This document shows, piece after piece, positions 1 through 5,591 of a DNA stretch of 6,617 bases. Below the pieces are notes generated by a model that did not search any database, was not told the DNA's origin, and saw only the letters and a list, made by a program, of their open reading frames with translations. How positions within the stretch are numbered: the first letter of the stretch is position 1; every line of letters begins with the position of its first letter. Source of the stretch: Deltaproteobacteria bacterium (GTDB lineage: Bacteria > Desulfobacterota > GWC2-55-46 > JAUVFY01). Location of the stretch: positions 1-6,617 of the forward strand of contig JAUVFY010000072.1 of the NCBI GenBank assembly GCA_030594025.1. Reading direction: 5' to 3'. A program made the translations under genes and the position numbers.

Positions 1-606
1 AGTAAAAGGCGGCAGGTAGCCCTTTGTGGGTTTTTCCTCGGGGTGAGTAACGAAGTGTATCTGCATCCCGTACTTGTTGTGTACGGAGCCGGGATATTCC
101 TTGGCTTTCTTGGGCCCCTTGTAATCCACCTTGCCTGTTGCCGGGTCACGCACCTCCTCGGTAACCATCAGGTGGGTGGGCCCTGTCCAAACCTCTTTAC
201 CGTTATGCCAAACGGTCCCGGGACCCCAGGTTGCCACGTAAGTCCAAATCTGGGGCAGTACCGGGGGAGAGAGCTCGGGGTCCACGTCACCGCCGGTTGC
301 GCCGTGAAGGTTCACGTCGGTTTTTACCAGCTTGAACTTCTCGGCCACTATCTTCCAGTCCCCGTCCGGGCCAGAGAAGTTGGCCACTATCTTGCCCGTT
401 CCTTCATCAGGGTTAAGCTTGATATCTATCCTGCCGGTGCCTTTCAGGACACAGCTTCCGTCGTAACAGAACCTGTCCTTACTGTCGTGTTTGCCTACCT
501 GGTATGCGGGCCCTAACCCTACAATAGAGATCTGGCCGGCATAACTGATAGACGAAAGAAGAACAACGGAAACGACCAAGCCCAGAATCAATGGTATCTT
601 CTTCAT
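1..606 (-). CDS. Secreted protein of unknown function, C-terminus beyond the left edge
   Basis: An open frame of 202 codons reads leftward from ATG at 604-606 and has no stop before the window edge, so the gene is partial. A good ribosome binding site (AGGAG) lies a few bases upstream of the ATG. The N-terminus is a clear Sec signal peptide: two lysines at 2-3, a hydrophobic core over about residues 4-20, and a likely signal peptidase I site after S-Y-A at residue 23. The mature part has no further membrane segment. It is rich in Gly, Thr, Val and aromatic residues, which suggests a beta-rich exported domain. It has one close cysteine pair (C47 and C52) that could form a disulfide. I do not recognise the family. 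The gene follows the aconitase gene by 48 bp on the same strand with no visible terminator between them, so co-transcription is possible. Periplasmic or extracellular location is inferred from the signal peptide. Confidence 0.85.
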   Translation of the reverse strand, partial: MKKIPLILGLVVSVVLLSSISYAGQISIVGLGPAYQVGKHDSKDRFCYDGSCVLKGTGRIDIKLNPDEGTGKIVANFSGPDGDWKIVAEKFKLVKTDVNLHGATGGDVDPELSPPVLPQIWTYVATWGPGTVWHNGKEVWTGPTHLMVTEEVRDPATGKVDYKGPKKAKEYPGSVHNKYGMQIHFVTHPEEKPTKGYLPPFT

Positions 607-654
607 TGTTATCAGCTCCTTTCTTGAACCGTTTTTGTACCCTTTTCTATGAGC

Positions 655-2598
655 CTAAGAGCTCCTTATCCCCTTTTCCTTCTTCACCAGGTTCAGTAAT
701 CCCCCCTCGAGTATGCACCTCCTTTCTCTTTCTGTGAGTTTCAACTCTAAGGTGAAGCTTTTCTCACCCGCCAAGGCGGTTAGTTCTGTCTTTTTTCCCT
801 CCACTGACTTTCTTAGGTCCGGGAAGCTGAGCCTTGAGCCTTTTTTTATCCTGTCGTAGTCGCCTGGGTCCTTGAAGGTCATGGGGATTATCCCGAAGTT
901 TATGAGGTTTGAGCGGTGGATGCGGGCAAAGCTTTTCGCTATCTTTATTATTATTCCCAGGTACCTGGGGGCGATGGCCGCATGCTCCCTCGAGGAGCCC
1001 TGGCCGTAGTTCTCCCCACCGACTACGATGCCCCCGCCCTTAGCTCGGCAGAGCTCGCTAAAGCCCCTGTCAACACGCTCGTAGGTATGTTCGCTTATAA
1101 GCGGGATGTTACTCCTCAAGGGCAGCACCTGGTTACCCGCGGGCATTATGTGGTCGGTGGTGATGTTGTCTTCGACCTTTATGAGGACTTCGCCTTCATA
1201 AGCCTCCGGAAGGGCCTCGAAGACCGGGAAGGGCTTTATGTTGGGTCCGCGTTTAATCTCCACCTTATTCCTTTCTTCGGCCGGTAGGGGCTTTATTATA
1301 AGGGCCTCGTTGAAAACGTACCTGGCAGGCTCTTCCACCTCGGGGTATTCTCCGAGTTTTCTCGGGTCGGTTATAACGCCGAAGAAAGCGGCCGCCGCGG
1401 CGGTCTCCGGGCTTGCAAGGTATACGCTGTCCTTTTCAGTGCCGCTTCTGCCGGGAAAGTTCCTGGGGAAGGTCCTTACGGAGTTTGTCCCCGTGGCCGG
1501 GGCCTGGCCCATCCCTATGCACCCGAGGCACCCCGACTGGTGGATTCTCGCACCGGCGTGCGTAAGCGTAAGCGACCCTCCAGCCCTTTCTACGTTTTCT
1601 ATCACCTGCCGGCTGCCTGGGTTTATCTCGAAGCTAACGTTCGGGTTCGCTGTCCTTCCTTCAAACGTCTTGCATACGACCATAAGATCCCTGAACGAAG
1701 AGTTCACGGAAGAACCTACTATGCACTGGGCCACAGGGGTGCCCTCAATCTCGCTTACCTTTTTTACGTTGTCCGGGGAGGCAGGGCATGCGATAAGAGG
1801 CTCGAGGGTTGAAAGCTCTATCTCGTCGGTTTCGTCGTATTCGCACCCCTGGTCAGCCTCGAACAGTACCCAGTCTTCGGCCCTTCCCTGTCTTTTGAGA
1901 AAATCCCTTGTCCTCTCGTCAGATGGGAAGACGGTCGTAGTAGCGCCCAGCTCAGCACCCATGTTAGCTACCGTCGCCCTGTCGGTGGCCGAGAGGCTCT
2001 CTACCCCGGGCCCCCAGTATTCTACTATCTTTCCCAGCCCCCCTTTGACGCTGTGACGCCTGAGCATCTCGAGTATGAGGTCCTTGGCCGAGACCCAGGG
2101 CCCGAACTTGCCAATAAGCTTAACCCCCAGTATTCTGGGCATGGTCAGGTAGAAGGGCTCGCCGGCCATGGCCAGTGCAACGTCGAGCCCGCCGGCCCCG
2201 ATTGCGAGCATGCCGAGCCCGCCCGCCGTGGAGGTGTGGCTGTCAGAGCCGAGCATTGTCTTGCCCGGCACGCCGAACCTCTCCATGTGGACCTGATGGG
2301 ACACACCGTTTCCCGGGGGAGAGAAGTATACGCCGTAGCGCATGGCAGCGCTCTGGAGGAACCTGTGGTCGTCGGCATTCTTGAAATCCGTCTGAAGGAG
2401 GTTGTGGTCCACATAGCTTGCGGAAAGCTCGGTCTTTACCGTGTCCATCCCCATGGCTGCGAATTCAAGGTATGCAACGGTTCCCGTGGCATCCTGGGTA
2501 AGGGTGTGGTCTATCCTTATGGCTATCTCTTCTCCGGGCTCCGGCTTGCCGCTTACCAGATGCGCCTCGATGAGTTTTCTTGAAAGGTTTTTCTTCAT
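655..2598 (-). CDS. Aconitate hydratase, one-chain Aquifex-type
   Basis: This is a 647-aa aconitase/isopropylmalate-isomerase superfamily enzyme, expected to interconvert citrate and isocitrate in the TCA cycle in the cytoplasm. Visible family motifs, in order, are GSDSHT (117-122), the CxxC cluster ligands C357 and C360 in GCLGCIGMG, a PRNFPGRSGT segment, a SPETAAA segment, and the C-terminal swivel-domain motif GQGSSREH (532-539). Catalytic and swivel domains are on one chain, and the length fits the putative Aquifex-type aconitases rather than the roughly 900-aa AcnA/AcnB or the two-subunit LeuCD. The usual GSCTN motif, whose Cys is the third cluster ligand, reads GSSVN here (S297); C292 and C309 are close by. 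I chose the ATG at 2596-2598 because homologues begin at about this point and because a good promoter lies just upstream. Extending the frame to 2709 would place the start upstream of that promoter. An AAGGA lies only 1-2 nt from the ATG, so the ribosome site is not decisive. Isopropylmalate or homoaconitate activity is a less likely alternative. Confidence 0.93.
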   Translation of the reverse strand: MKKNLSRKLIEAHLVSGKPEPGEEIAIRIDHTLTQDATGTVAYLEFAAMGMDTVKTELSASYVDHNLLQTDFKNADDHRFLQSAAMRYGVYFSPPGNGVSHQVHMERFGVPGKTMLGSDSHTSTAGGLGMLAIGAGGLDVALAMAGEPFYLTMPRILGVKLIGKFGPWVSAKDLILEMLRRHSVKGGLGKIVEYWGPGVESLSATDRATVANMGAELGATTTVFPSDERTRDFLKRQGRAEDWVLFEADQGCEYDETDEIELSTLEPLIACPASPDNVKKVSEIEGTPVAQCIVGSSVNSSFRDLMVVCKTFEGRTANPNVSFEINPGSRQVIENVERAGGSLTLTHAGARIHQSGCLGCIGMGQAPATGTNSVRTFPRNFPGRSGTEKDSVYLASPETAAAAAFFGVITDPRKLGEYPEVEEPARYVFNEALIIKPLPAEERNKVEIKRGPNIKPFPVFEALPEAYEGEVLIKVEDNITTDHIMPAGNQVLPLRSNIPLISEHTYERVDRGFSELCRAKGGGIVVGGENYGQGSSREHAAIAPRYLGIIIKIAKSFARIHRSNLINFGIIPMTFKDPGDYDRIKKGSRLSFPDLRKSVEGKKTELTALAGEKSFTLELKLTERERRCILEGGLLNLVKKEKGIRSS

Positions 2599-2623
2599 AT
2601 CCTTCGTACCGCCTCTATAAATA

Positions 2624-2652
2624 AATTTAGACACCCTTTTTACGGTTGTCAA
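2624..2652 (-). promoter_or_regulatory. Sigma70-type promoter for the aconitase gene
   Basis: On the minus strand a perfect TTGACA -35 box (2647-2652) is separated by 17 bp from a TAAATT -10 box (2624-2629, four of six consensus bases). Transcription would begin near 2617, giving a leader of about 20 nt before the ATG at 2598. This supports the shorter aconitase start. The call rests on consensus matching only. Confidence 0.6.
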
Positions 2653-2702
2653 GAGTGCGTTTTTTGAAGGAGCCCCTGGATAATGGTAAATCAACGCACC
2701 GG

Positions 2703-2731
2703 GTGGCAAATGCTGGAATTTGATATATAAT
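2703..2731 (+). promoter_or_regulatory. Sigma70-type promoter for the ferritin-like genes
   Basis: A perfect TATAAT -10 box (2726-2731) lies 17 bp downstream of GTGGCA (2703-2708, four of six -35 consensus bases). Predicted transcription starts near 2738, about 64 nt before the first ferritin ATG. The -10 box overlaps an 8-bp palindrome, ATAATTAT (2727-2734). Two copies of GGCAT, 11 bp apart (2751-2755 and 2762-2766), lie in the predicted leader. No recognised Fur or PerR box could be matched with confidence. Confidence 0.5.
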
Positions 2732-2801
2732 TATGTTTATGGTAGGATTTGGCATTTAAACGGCATGTCAAGGCCAATAATAAACAAGGAGGGAGGAACA
2801 T

Positions 2802-3230
2802 ATGGCGAAAAAAAGCAACAAAAAGATCGTCGATATTCTGAACATCGATAGGGCTTATGAACTGGCGGCCATCATACAGTACATGGGCCACCACTATGAG
2901 GTTGAGGGCATGGAGAGTCCGCCCCTCGCTGATGAGTTCAAGAAGTCCGCCATGGACGAGATGAAACACGCAGAAGACCTGGGAGAGAGGATAGTATACC
3001 TCGGAGGCGTTCCGATGCAGAAGCCCACAGCAATTAAAAGAGGCGGCTCGTCGGTAAAGATGGTAAAGGACGACCTGGAAATAGAGTACAAGGCGATAAA
3101 AAGGTATAAAGAGCACATAAAGCTCTGCGACAAACTCGGAGACACCACAACACGGCGCATGCTCGAAGAGATACTGGCCGAAGAAGAGGACCACGCAAAT
3201 ACCTGGGAGGGGATACTTAAGAAAAGATAA
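2802..3230 (+). CDS. Bacterioferritin-like diiron protein, first tandem copy
   Basis: This 142-aa four-helix-bundle protein aligns by eye with bacterioferritin. The diiron ligands are present: E20 in helix A, E53 and H56 in DEMKHAE, E95 in helix C, and E128 and H131 in an EEEDH motif of helix D. M54 matches the methionine that ligates the inter-subunit haem in E. coli Bfr (M52), so haem binding is possible but unproven. The chain is shorter than the roughly 158-aa Bfr and appears to lack the fifth C-terminal helix. The expected role is iron oxidation and storage, or peroxide detoxification, in the cytoplasm. The ATG has a strong ribosome site, AAGGAGGG (2786-2793), 8 nt upstream. It is the first plus-strand gene after a likely promoter and is followed 67 bp later by a close paralogue. 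A generic ferritin-like or Dps-like protein is the main alternative. Confidence 0.88.
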   Translation: MAKKSNKKIVDILNIDRAYELAAIIQYMGHHYEVEGMESPPLADEFKKSAMDEMKHAEDLGERIVYLGGVPMQKPTAIKRGGSSVKMVKDDLEIEYKAIKRYKEHIKLCDKLGDTTTRRMLEEILAEEEDHANTWEGILKKR

Positions 3231-3241
3231 CCCCTTTTGAT

Positions 3242-3257
3242 AAAGCCGGACGGCTTT
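3242..3257 (+). terminator. Weak hairpin between the two ferritin-like genes
   Basis: AAAGCCG (3242-3248) and CGGCTTT (3251-3257) form a stem of six to seven base pairs with a tiny loop, followed by only one extra T. It could be a partial terminator or an mRNA-processing element that lowers expression of the second copy. It is too weak to call a full terminator. Confidence 0.3.
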
Positions 3258-3258
3258 T

Positions 3259-3278
3259 CAACGTATGTCAACGTATGT
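3259..3278 (+). repeat. Perfect 10-bp tandem direct repeat
   Basis: CAACGTATGT occurs twice with no gap (3259-3268 and 3269-3278), between the hairpin and the ribosome binding site of the second ferritin-like gene. It may be a local duplication or a regulator half-site pair. Each copy contains an ATG with no ribosome site of its own. Confidence 0.7.
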
Positions 3279-3297
3279 TCACGGAGGAGACCGCTAT

Positions 3298-3729
3298 ATG
3301 GCGAAAAAAGGAAACAAGAGGATTATCGATGCACTTAACGAAGACAGGGCATATGAGCTGGCGGCTATCGCCCAGTACATGGGCCACCACTACGAGGTTG
3401 AAGGAATGGAGAGCCCGGCCATAATGGACCTCTTTAAGGAGATTTCCATAGTCGAGATGATACACGCTGAAAAGCTGGCCGAAAGGATAGTCTACCTTGG
3501 CGGCGCCCCCACCATGAAGCCGACCGTCATAAAAAGGGGCGGGTCGGCAGCCAAGATGATAAAAGACGACCTTGAAGCCGAGTACGGAGCGATAGAGCGT
3601 TATAAAGAGCATATAAGGCTCACAAAGAAACTCGGGGATATAACGACAACCCGTATGCTCGAGGGGATACTGGCAAACGAAGAGGACCACGCCAACACCT
3701 GGGAGGGGATACTGAAGAAGAAAAGATAA
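3298..3729 (+). CDS. Bacterioferritin-like diiron protein, second tandem copy
   Basis: This 143-aa paralogue of the preceding gene is identical at about 107 of 142 aligned residues (75%). It keeps all predicted diiron ligands (E20, E53, H56, E95, E128, H131) and the Bfr-like haem-ligand methionine M54. The segment YMGHHYEVEGMES (27-39) is unchanged between the copies, while residues 41-61 differ at 12 of 21 positions. The role is expected to be iron storage or oxidative-stress defence, possibly as a second subunit of a mixed shell. I chose the ATG at 3298 because GGAGGAG (3283-3289) sits 8 nt upstream and because the protein then starts MAKK like its neighbour; an in-frame ATG at 3265 has no ribosome site. 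The intergenic gap of 67 bp holds a small hairpin and a direct repeat, so expression may differ from the first copy. Confidence 0.88.
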   Translation: MAKKGNKRIIDALNEDRAYELAAIAQYMGHHYEVEGMESPAIMDLFKEISIVEMIHAEKLAERIVYLGGAPTMKPTVIKRGGSAAKMIKDDLEAEYGAIERYKEHIRLTKKLGDITTTRMLEGILANEEDHANTWEGILKKKR

Positions 3730-3746
3730 CCCGTTTTTTGGCAATT

Positions 3747-3839
3747 GTGGATACTCGGGTTAAGATATTCAGGTGCATTGATTGCAGTTACCTCTGCGAG
3801 GGCGAGGGGCCTTTGTGGAGGAGGAAGACCGGTGAATAA
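3747..3839 (+). CDS. Possible 30-aa microprotein resembling half a rubredoxin domain
   Basis: From GTG at 3747 a 30-codon frame ends at TAA 3837-3839. It contains FRCIDCSYLCEGEGP, close to the first half of a rubredoxin or rubrerythrin C-terminal domain (aromatic-x-C-x2-C-x-Y-x3-G-x2-P). The second CxxC needed for a complete Fe(Cys)4 site is absent in all three forward frames downstream. No good ribosome site precedes the GTG, and the frame is also open further upstream. It lies directly after a ferritin-like gene, where a fused rubredoxin domain would sit in a rubrerythrin, but in a different frame from that gene. It may be a gene remnant, a real microprotein, or chance. Confidence 0.25.
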   Translation: MDTRVKIFRCIDCSYLCEGEGPLWRRKTGE

Positions 3840-3912
3840 AAACCTTGAGTCGTCCATCGGATATGCCTTAGGATATGCTCGAACGACCCATAGAGAACGA
3901 ATCGCCTCTTAA
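3832..3912 (+). CDS. Possible 26-aa leader peptide overlapping the methyltransferase start
   Basis: GTG at 3832 is preceded at 7 nt by a strong ribosome site, AGGAGG (3819-3824). The 26-codon frame ends at TAA 3910-3912, so it overlaps the first 38 bases of the methyltransferase gene in another frame. The methyltransferase ATG at 3875 has only an AGGA one base away, so ribosomes arriving through this short frame may feed it by translational coupling. Alternatively the true N-terminus of the methyltransferase begins here and a frameshift or sequence error separates the two. The peptide itself resembles nothing I know. Confidence 0.3.
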   Translation: MNKNLESSIGYALGYARTTHRERIAS

Positions 3913-5011
3913 GGAGATAACCGAAAGGATCAGAGGTAAAGGGCCCATAACATTTGCCGAGTTCATGGAGGTCGCCCTCTACCGGCCCGAAGGCGGTTAC
4001 TATACAAAAGAGCGCAATAGATGGGGAGGTAGCGGCGACTACGTAACGAACCTCGATATAAGCCCCGTATTCGCGAGGGTCCTTGCAAGACAGATCCACG
4101 AGATGTGGCTATCTCTGGGCTCCCCAGGGGCCTTCGACCTCGTGGAGGCGGGCGCTGGCCGCGGCTCGCTTGCAAAGGGTATACTCGATACCCTGGCCGA
4201 ACTATACCCGGACCTCAACCGCTCTGTAAGGGCAACACTTTTAGAAAAGAACCCCTATCTGAGGGAGCCCCCCTCGGGCAGGGTCAGGTGGCTCGAAGAC
4301 CTGGAAGAGCTCGAAGGCCCGGTTACCGGGTGCATACTGTCGAACGAACTCTTGGACGCGCTGCCTTTCCACAGGGTCACACAGGGCAATATCTTGAGGG
4401 AGCTTTATGTGGGCCTCGACAATGGCGGTCGCCTTGTTGACGTGGAAGGGGAGCCTTCCACGGACGAGCTCCCCGGGTACTTCGACGCGCTTAAGATAAG
4501 GCTCACCACGGGGCAGAAGGCCGAAGTGGGCCTCAGGGCAAGGCACTGGCTCCAGAGGGCGGGAAGGCTCATGGACAGGGGGTTTGTGATGACCATTGAT
4601 TACGGGATGCCCGCCCGAGAGCTTTACTCGCCAGGAAGAGGGGGTACGCTCATGTGCCACTACCGCCATACCATGAACGACGACCCTTACAGGGCCCCGG
4701 GCTCTCAGGACATAACCGCTCACGTGGACTTCACAACCCTTAATACCGCGGGAGAGGACGTGGGACTCGAGACAACGGGTTTTACCCTTCAGAGCTATTT
4801 CCTCCTGGGCCTCGGTATAGTCGAAGAGCTCAGGCAGGTGGGGGAAAAGGCCCTTAACGATTACGAAGCTATAAAACACAACCAGGGGATTAAAGAGCTT
4901 ATAATACCCGGCGGCGTGGGGGACACCTTCAAGGTCCTCGTCCAGCATAAGGGTCTGAAGGATCCCTCTCTCAGCGGTTTTGCTTTCAAGAACATGAAAG
5001 AGTACCTTTAG
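3875..5011 (+). CDS. MidA/NDUFAF7-family SAM-dependent methyltransferase
   Basis: This 378-aa protein matches the COG1565 MidA family. Family landmarks are the N-terminal GPITFAEFMEVALYRPEGGYY (23-43), the SAM-binding loop VEAGAGRGSLA (90-100), SNELLDALPFHR (156-167), and the C-terminal block from IDYG (241-244) through PGSQDITAHVDF (275-286). The human homologue NDUFAF7 methylates an arginine of the complex I subunit NDUFS2; the bacterial substrate is not established. The ATG at 3875 is forced by an in-frame TAG at 3869-3871, and the next in-frame ATG (M31) would cut into the conserved N-terminus. Its own ribosome site is poor, but a short frame with a strong site overlaps it. The gene sits between ferritin-like and desulforedoxin genes on the same strand. 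Whether it acts on one of those products is unknown. Confidence 0.9.
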   Translation: MLERPIENESPLKEITERIRGKGPITFAEFMEVALYRPEGGYYTKERNRWGGSGDYVTNLDISPVFARVLARQIHEMWLSLGSPGAFDLVEAGAGRGSLAKGILDTLAELYPDLNRSVRATLLEKNPYLREPPSGRVRWLEDLEELEGPVTGCILSNELLDALPFHRVTQGNILRELYVGLDNGGRLVDVEGEPSTDELPGYFDALKIRLTTGQKAEVGLRARHWLQRAGRLMDRGFVMTIDYGMPARELYSPGRGGTLMCHYRHTMNDDPYRAPGSQDITAHVDFTTLNTAGEDVGLETTGFTLQSYFLLGLGIVEELRQVGEKALNDYEAIKHNQGIKELIIPGGVGDTFKVLVQHKGLKDPSLSGFAFKNMKEYL

Positions 5012-5078
5012 ATGCCGGGAAGCCGCCTGGTTTTGAATATACAAAGACATACAAATTAGGGTAAAGAGGGGTTAAGTT

Positions 5079-5279
5079 GTGAAGAAGGAACATTTTTCAG
5101 AAGCCGAATGGACCGTTGAAGAGTGGAAGGACGCCTGGACCATAAAGGTCGGCAGAGCTTATGCTTGCAGCGAGTGCGGGGCCATGGTAATGGTAACGAA
5201 AGGCGGCATCGGGATGCTCGAGCCAATATGCTGCGGCCATGAGATGAGGCCGGTTGAAAAGCCCGACGAAATCAGGTAG
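5079..5279 (+). CDS. Desulforedoxin-domain protein, single Cys4 iron module
   Basis: This is a 66-aa protein starting at GTG 5079, with ribosome site AGAGGGG (5065-5071) 7 nt upstream. Residues 28-56 form a desulforedoxin or desulfoferrodoxin N-terminal-type module: YACSECG with C30 and C33, a glycine turn, then ICCGHEM with C51 and C52. In the family these four Cys bind one Fe as a rubredoxin-like redox centre. The spacing is C-x2-C-x17-CC, two residues longer than the x15 of Desulfovibrio gigas desulforedoxin. The first 27 residues are acidic and rich in Trp (W11, W16, W20), unlike desulforedoxin, and may form a docking segment. There is no C-terminal superoxide-reductase domain, so it is not a desulfoferrodoxin. 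It probably carries electrons in the cytoplasm, possibly to the neighbouring diiron proteins (inferred). Zinc in place of iron cannot be excluded. Confidence 0.8.
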   Translation: MKKEHFSEAEWTVEEWKDAWTIKVGRAYACSECGAMVMVTKGGIGMLEPICCGHEMRPVEKPDEIR

Positions 5280-5292
5280 TTTTAAGTATAAT

Positions 5293-5574
5293 ATGAAATC
5301 CAACGCAACACCGGGGGCAGGGGTGACAGTGGTAAGGGGGGCGGTCTTCAGCTGCCCCGTATGCGGTGCTGAGATATCGGTAGTAAGGACTGGAGGGGGC
5401 ACAATGTCTCCGCGCTGCTGCAACACGCAAATGGTTCTCATAAAAAGGGTCAACCCGATTTATGTCTGTCCCACGTGCGGGAGTGAGATAATGCTGGTCC
5501 GGGGCAATAAGGAGAGGTTGGAGCCTGTCTGCTGCAACAGGCCGATGAAGATGCCCGTCGCTGGCAGCCTATAA
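5293..5574 (+). CDS. Tandem double-desulforedoxin-type protein
   Basis: This 93-aa protein is built from two desulforedoxin-type modules. Module 1 has C21, C24, C42 and C43; module 2 has C59, C62, C80 and C81. Both have the spacing C-x2-C-x17-CC, the same as the single-module protein just upstream. Each module follows the pattern C-P-x-C-G-x-E-I, a glycine or charged turn, then CCN-x2-M. Two Fe(Cys)4 centres on one chain are predicted, which would mimic the desulforedoxin homodimer covalently. The start is uncertain: ATG 5293 lacks a clear ribosome site; a TTG at 5254, overlapping the upstream gene by 26 bp, would add 13 residues; a GTG at 5329 has AGGGG 5 nt upstream and would leave the first module intact. 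The gene follows the single-module gene by 13 bp and is surely co-transcribed. It may be an electron carrier or a Zn-binding protein. Confidence 0.78.
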   Translation: MKSNATPGAGVTVVRGAVFSCPVCGAEISVVRTGGGTMSPRCCNTQMVLIKRVNPIYVCPTCGSEIMLVRGNKERLEPVCCNRPMKMPVAGSL

Positions 5575-5591
5575 GAAGAAAGGGGGTAACG

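Noticed and set aside
43..516. 157-aa plus-strand open frame near the left edge
   Set aside because: The minus strand has a signal peptide, a good ribosome site and an uninterrupted frame through this span, so this is an antisense shadow.
1238..2583. Long plus-strand open frames (272 aa and 176 aa) opposite the aconitase gene
   Set aside because: The minus strand carries all aconitase motifs over the same span. The plus-strand frames show no recognisable domain and fit chance open frames in GC-rich coding DNA.
2596..2709. Longer aconitase N-terminus starting at 2709
   Set aside because: The extra 37 residues are unlike aconitase N-termini, and the likely promoter (2624-2652) lies inside that extension.
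2704..2720. Possible sigma54 (-24/-12) promoter at TGGCA
   Set aside because: No TTGC element occurs at the required spacing downstream of TGGCA.
3265..3297. Earlier in-frame ATG for the second ferritin-like gene
   Set aside because: It lies in the tandem repeat without a ribosome site; the ATG at 3298 has a strong one and gives the same MAKK start as the paralogue.
4241..5050. 269-aa minus-strand frame opposite the methyltransferase
   Set aside because: The plus strand holds the complete set of MidA motifs. The antisense frame has no recognisable domain.
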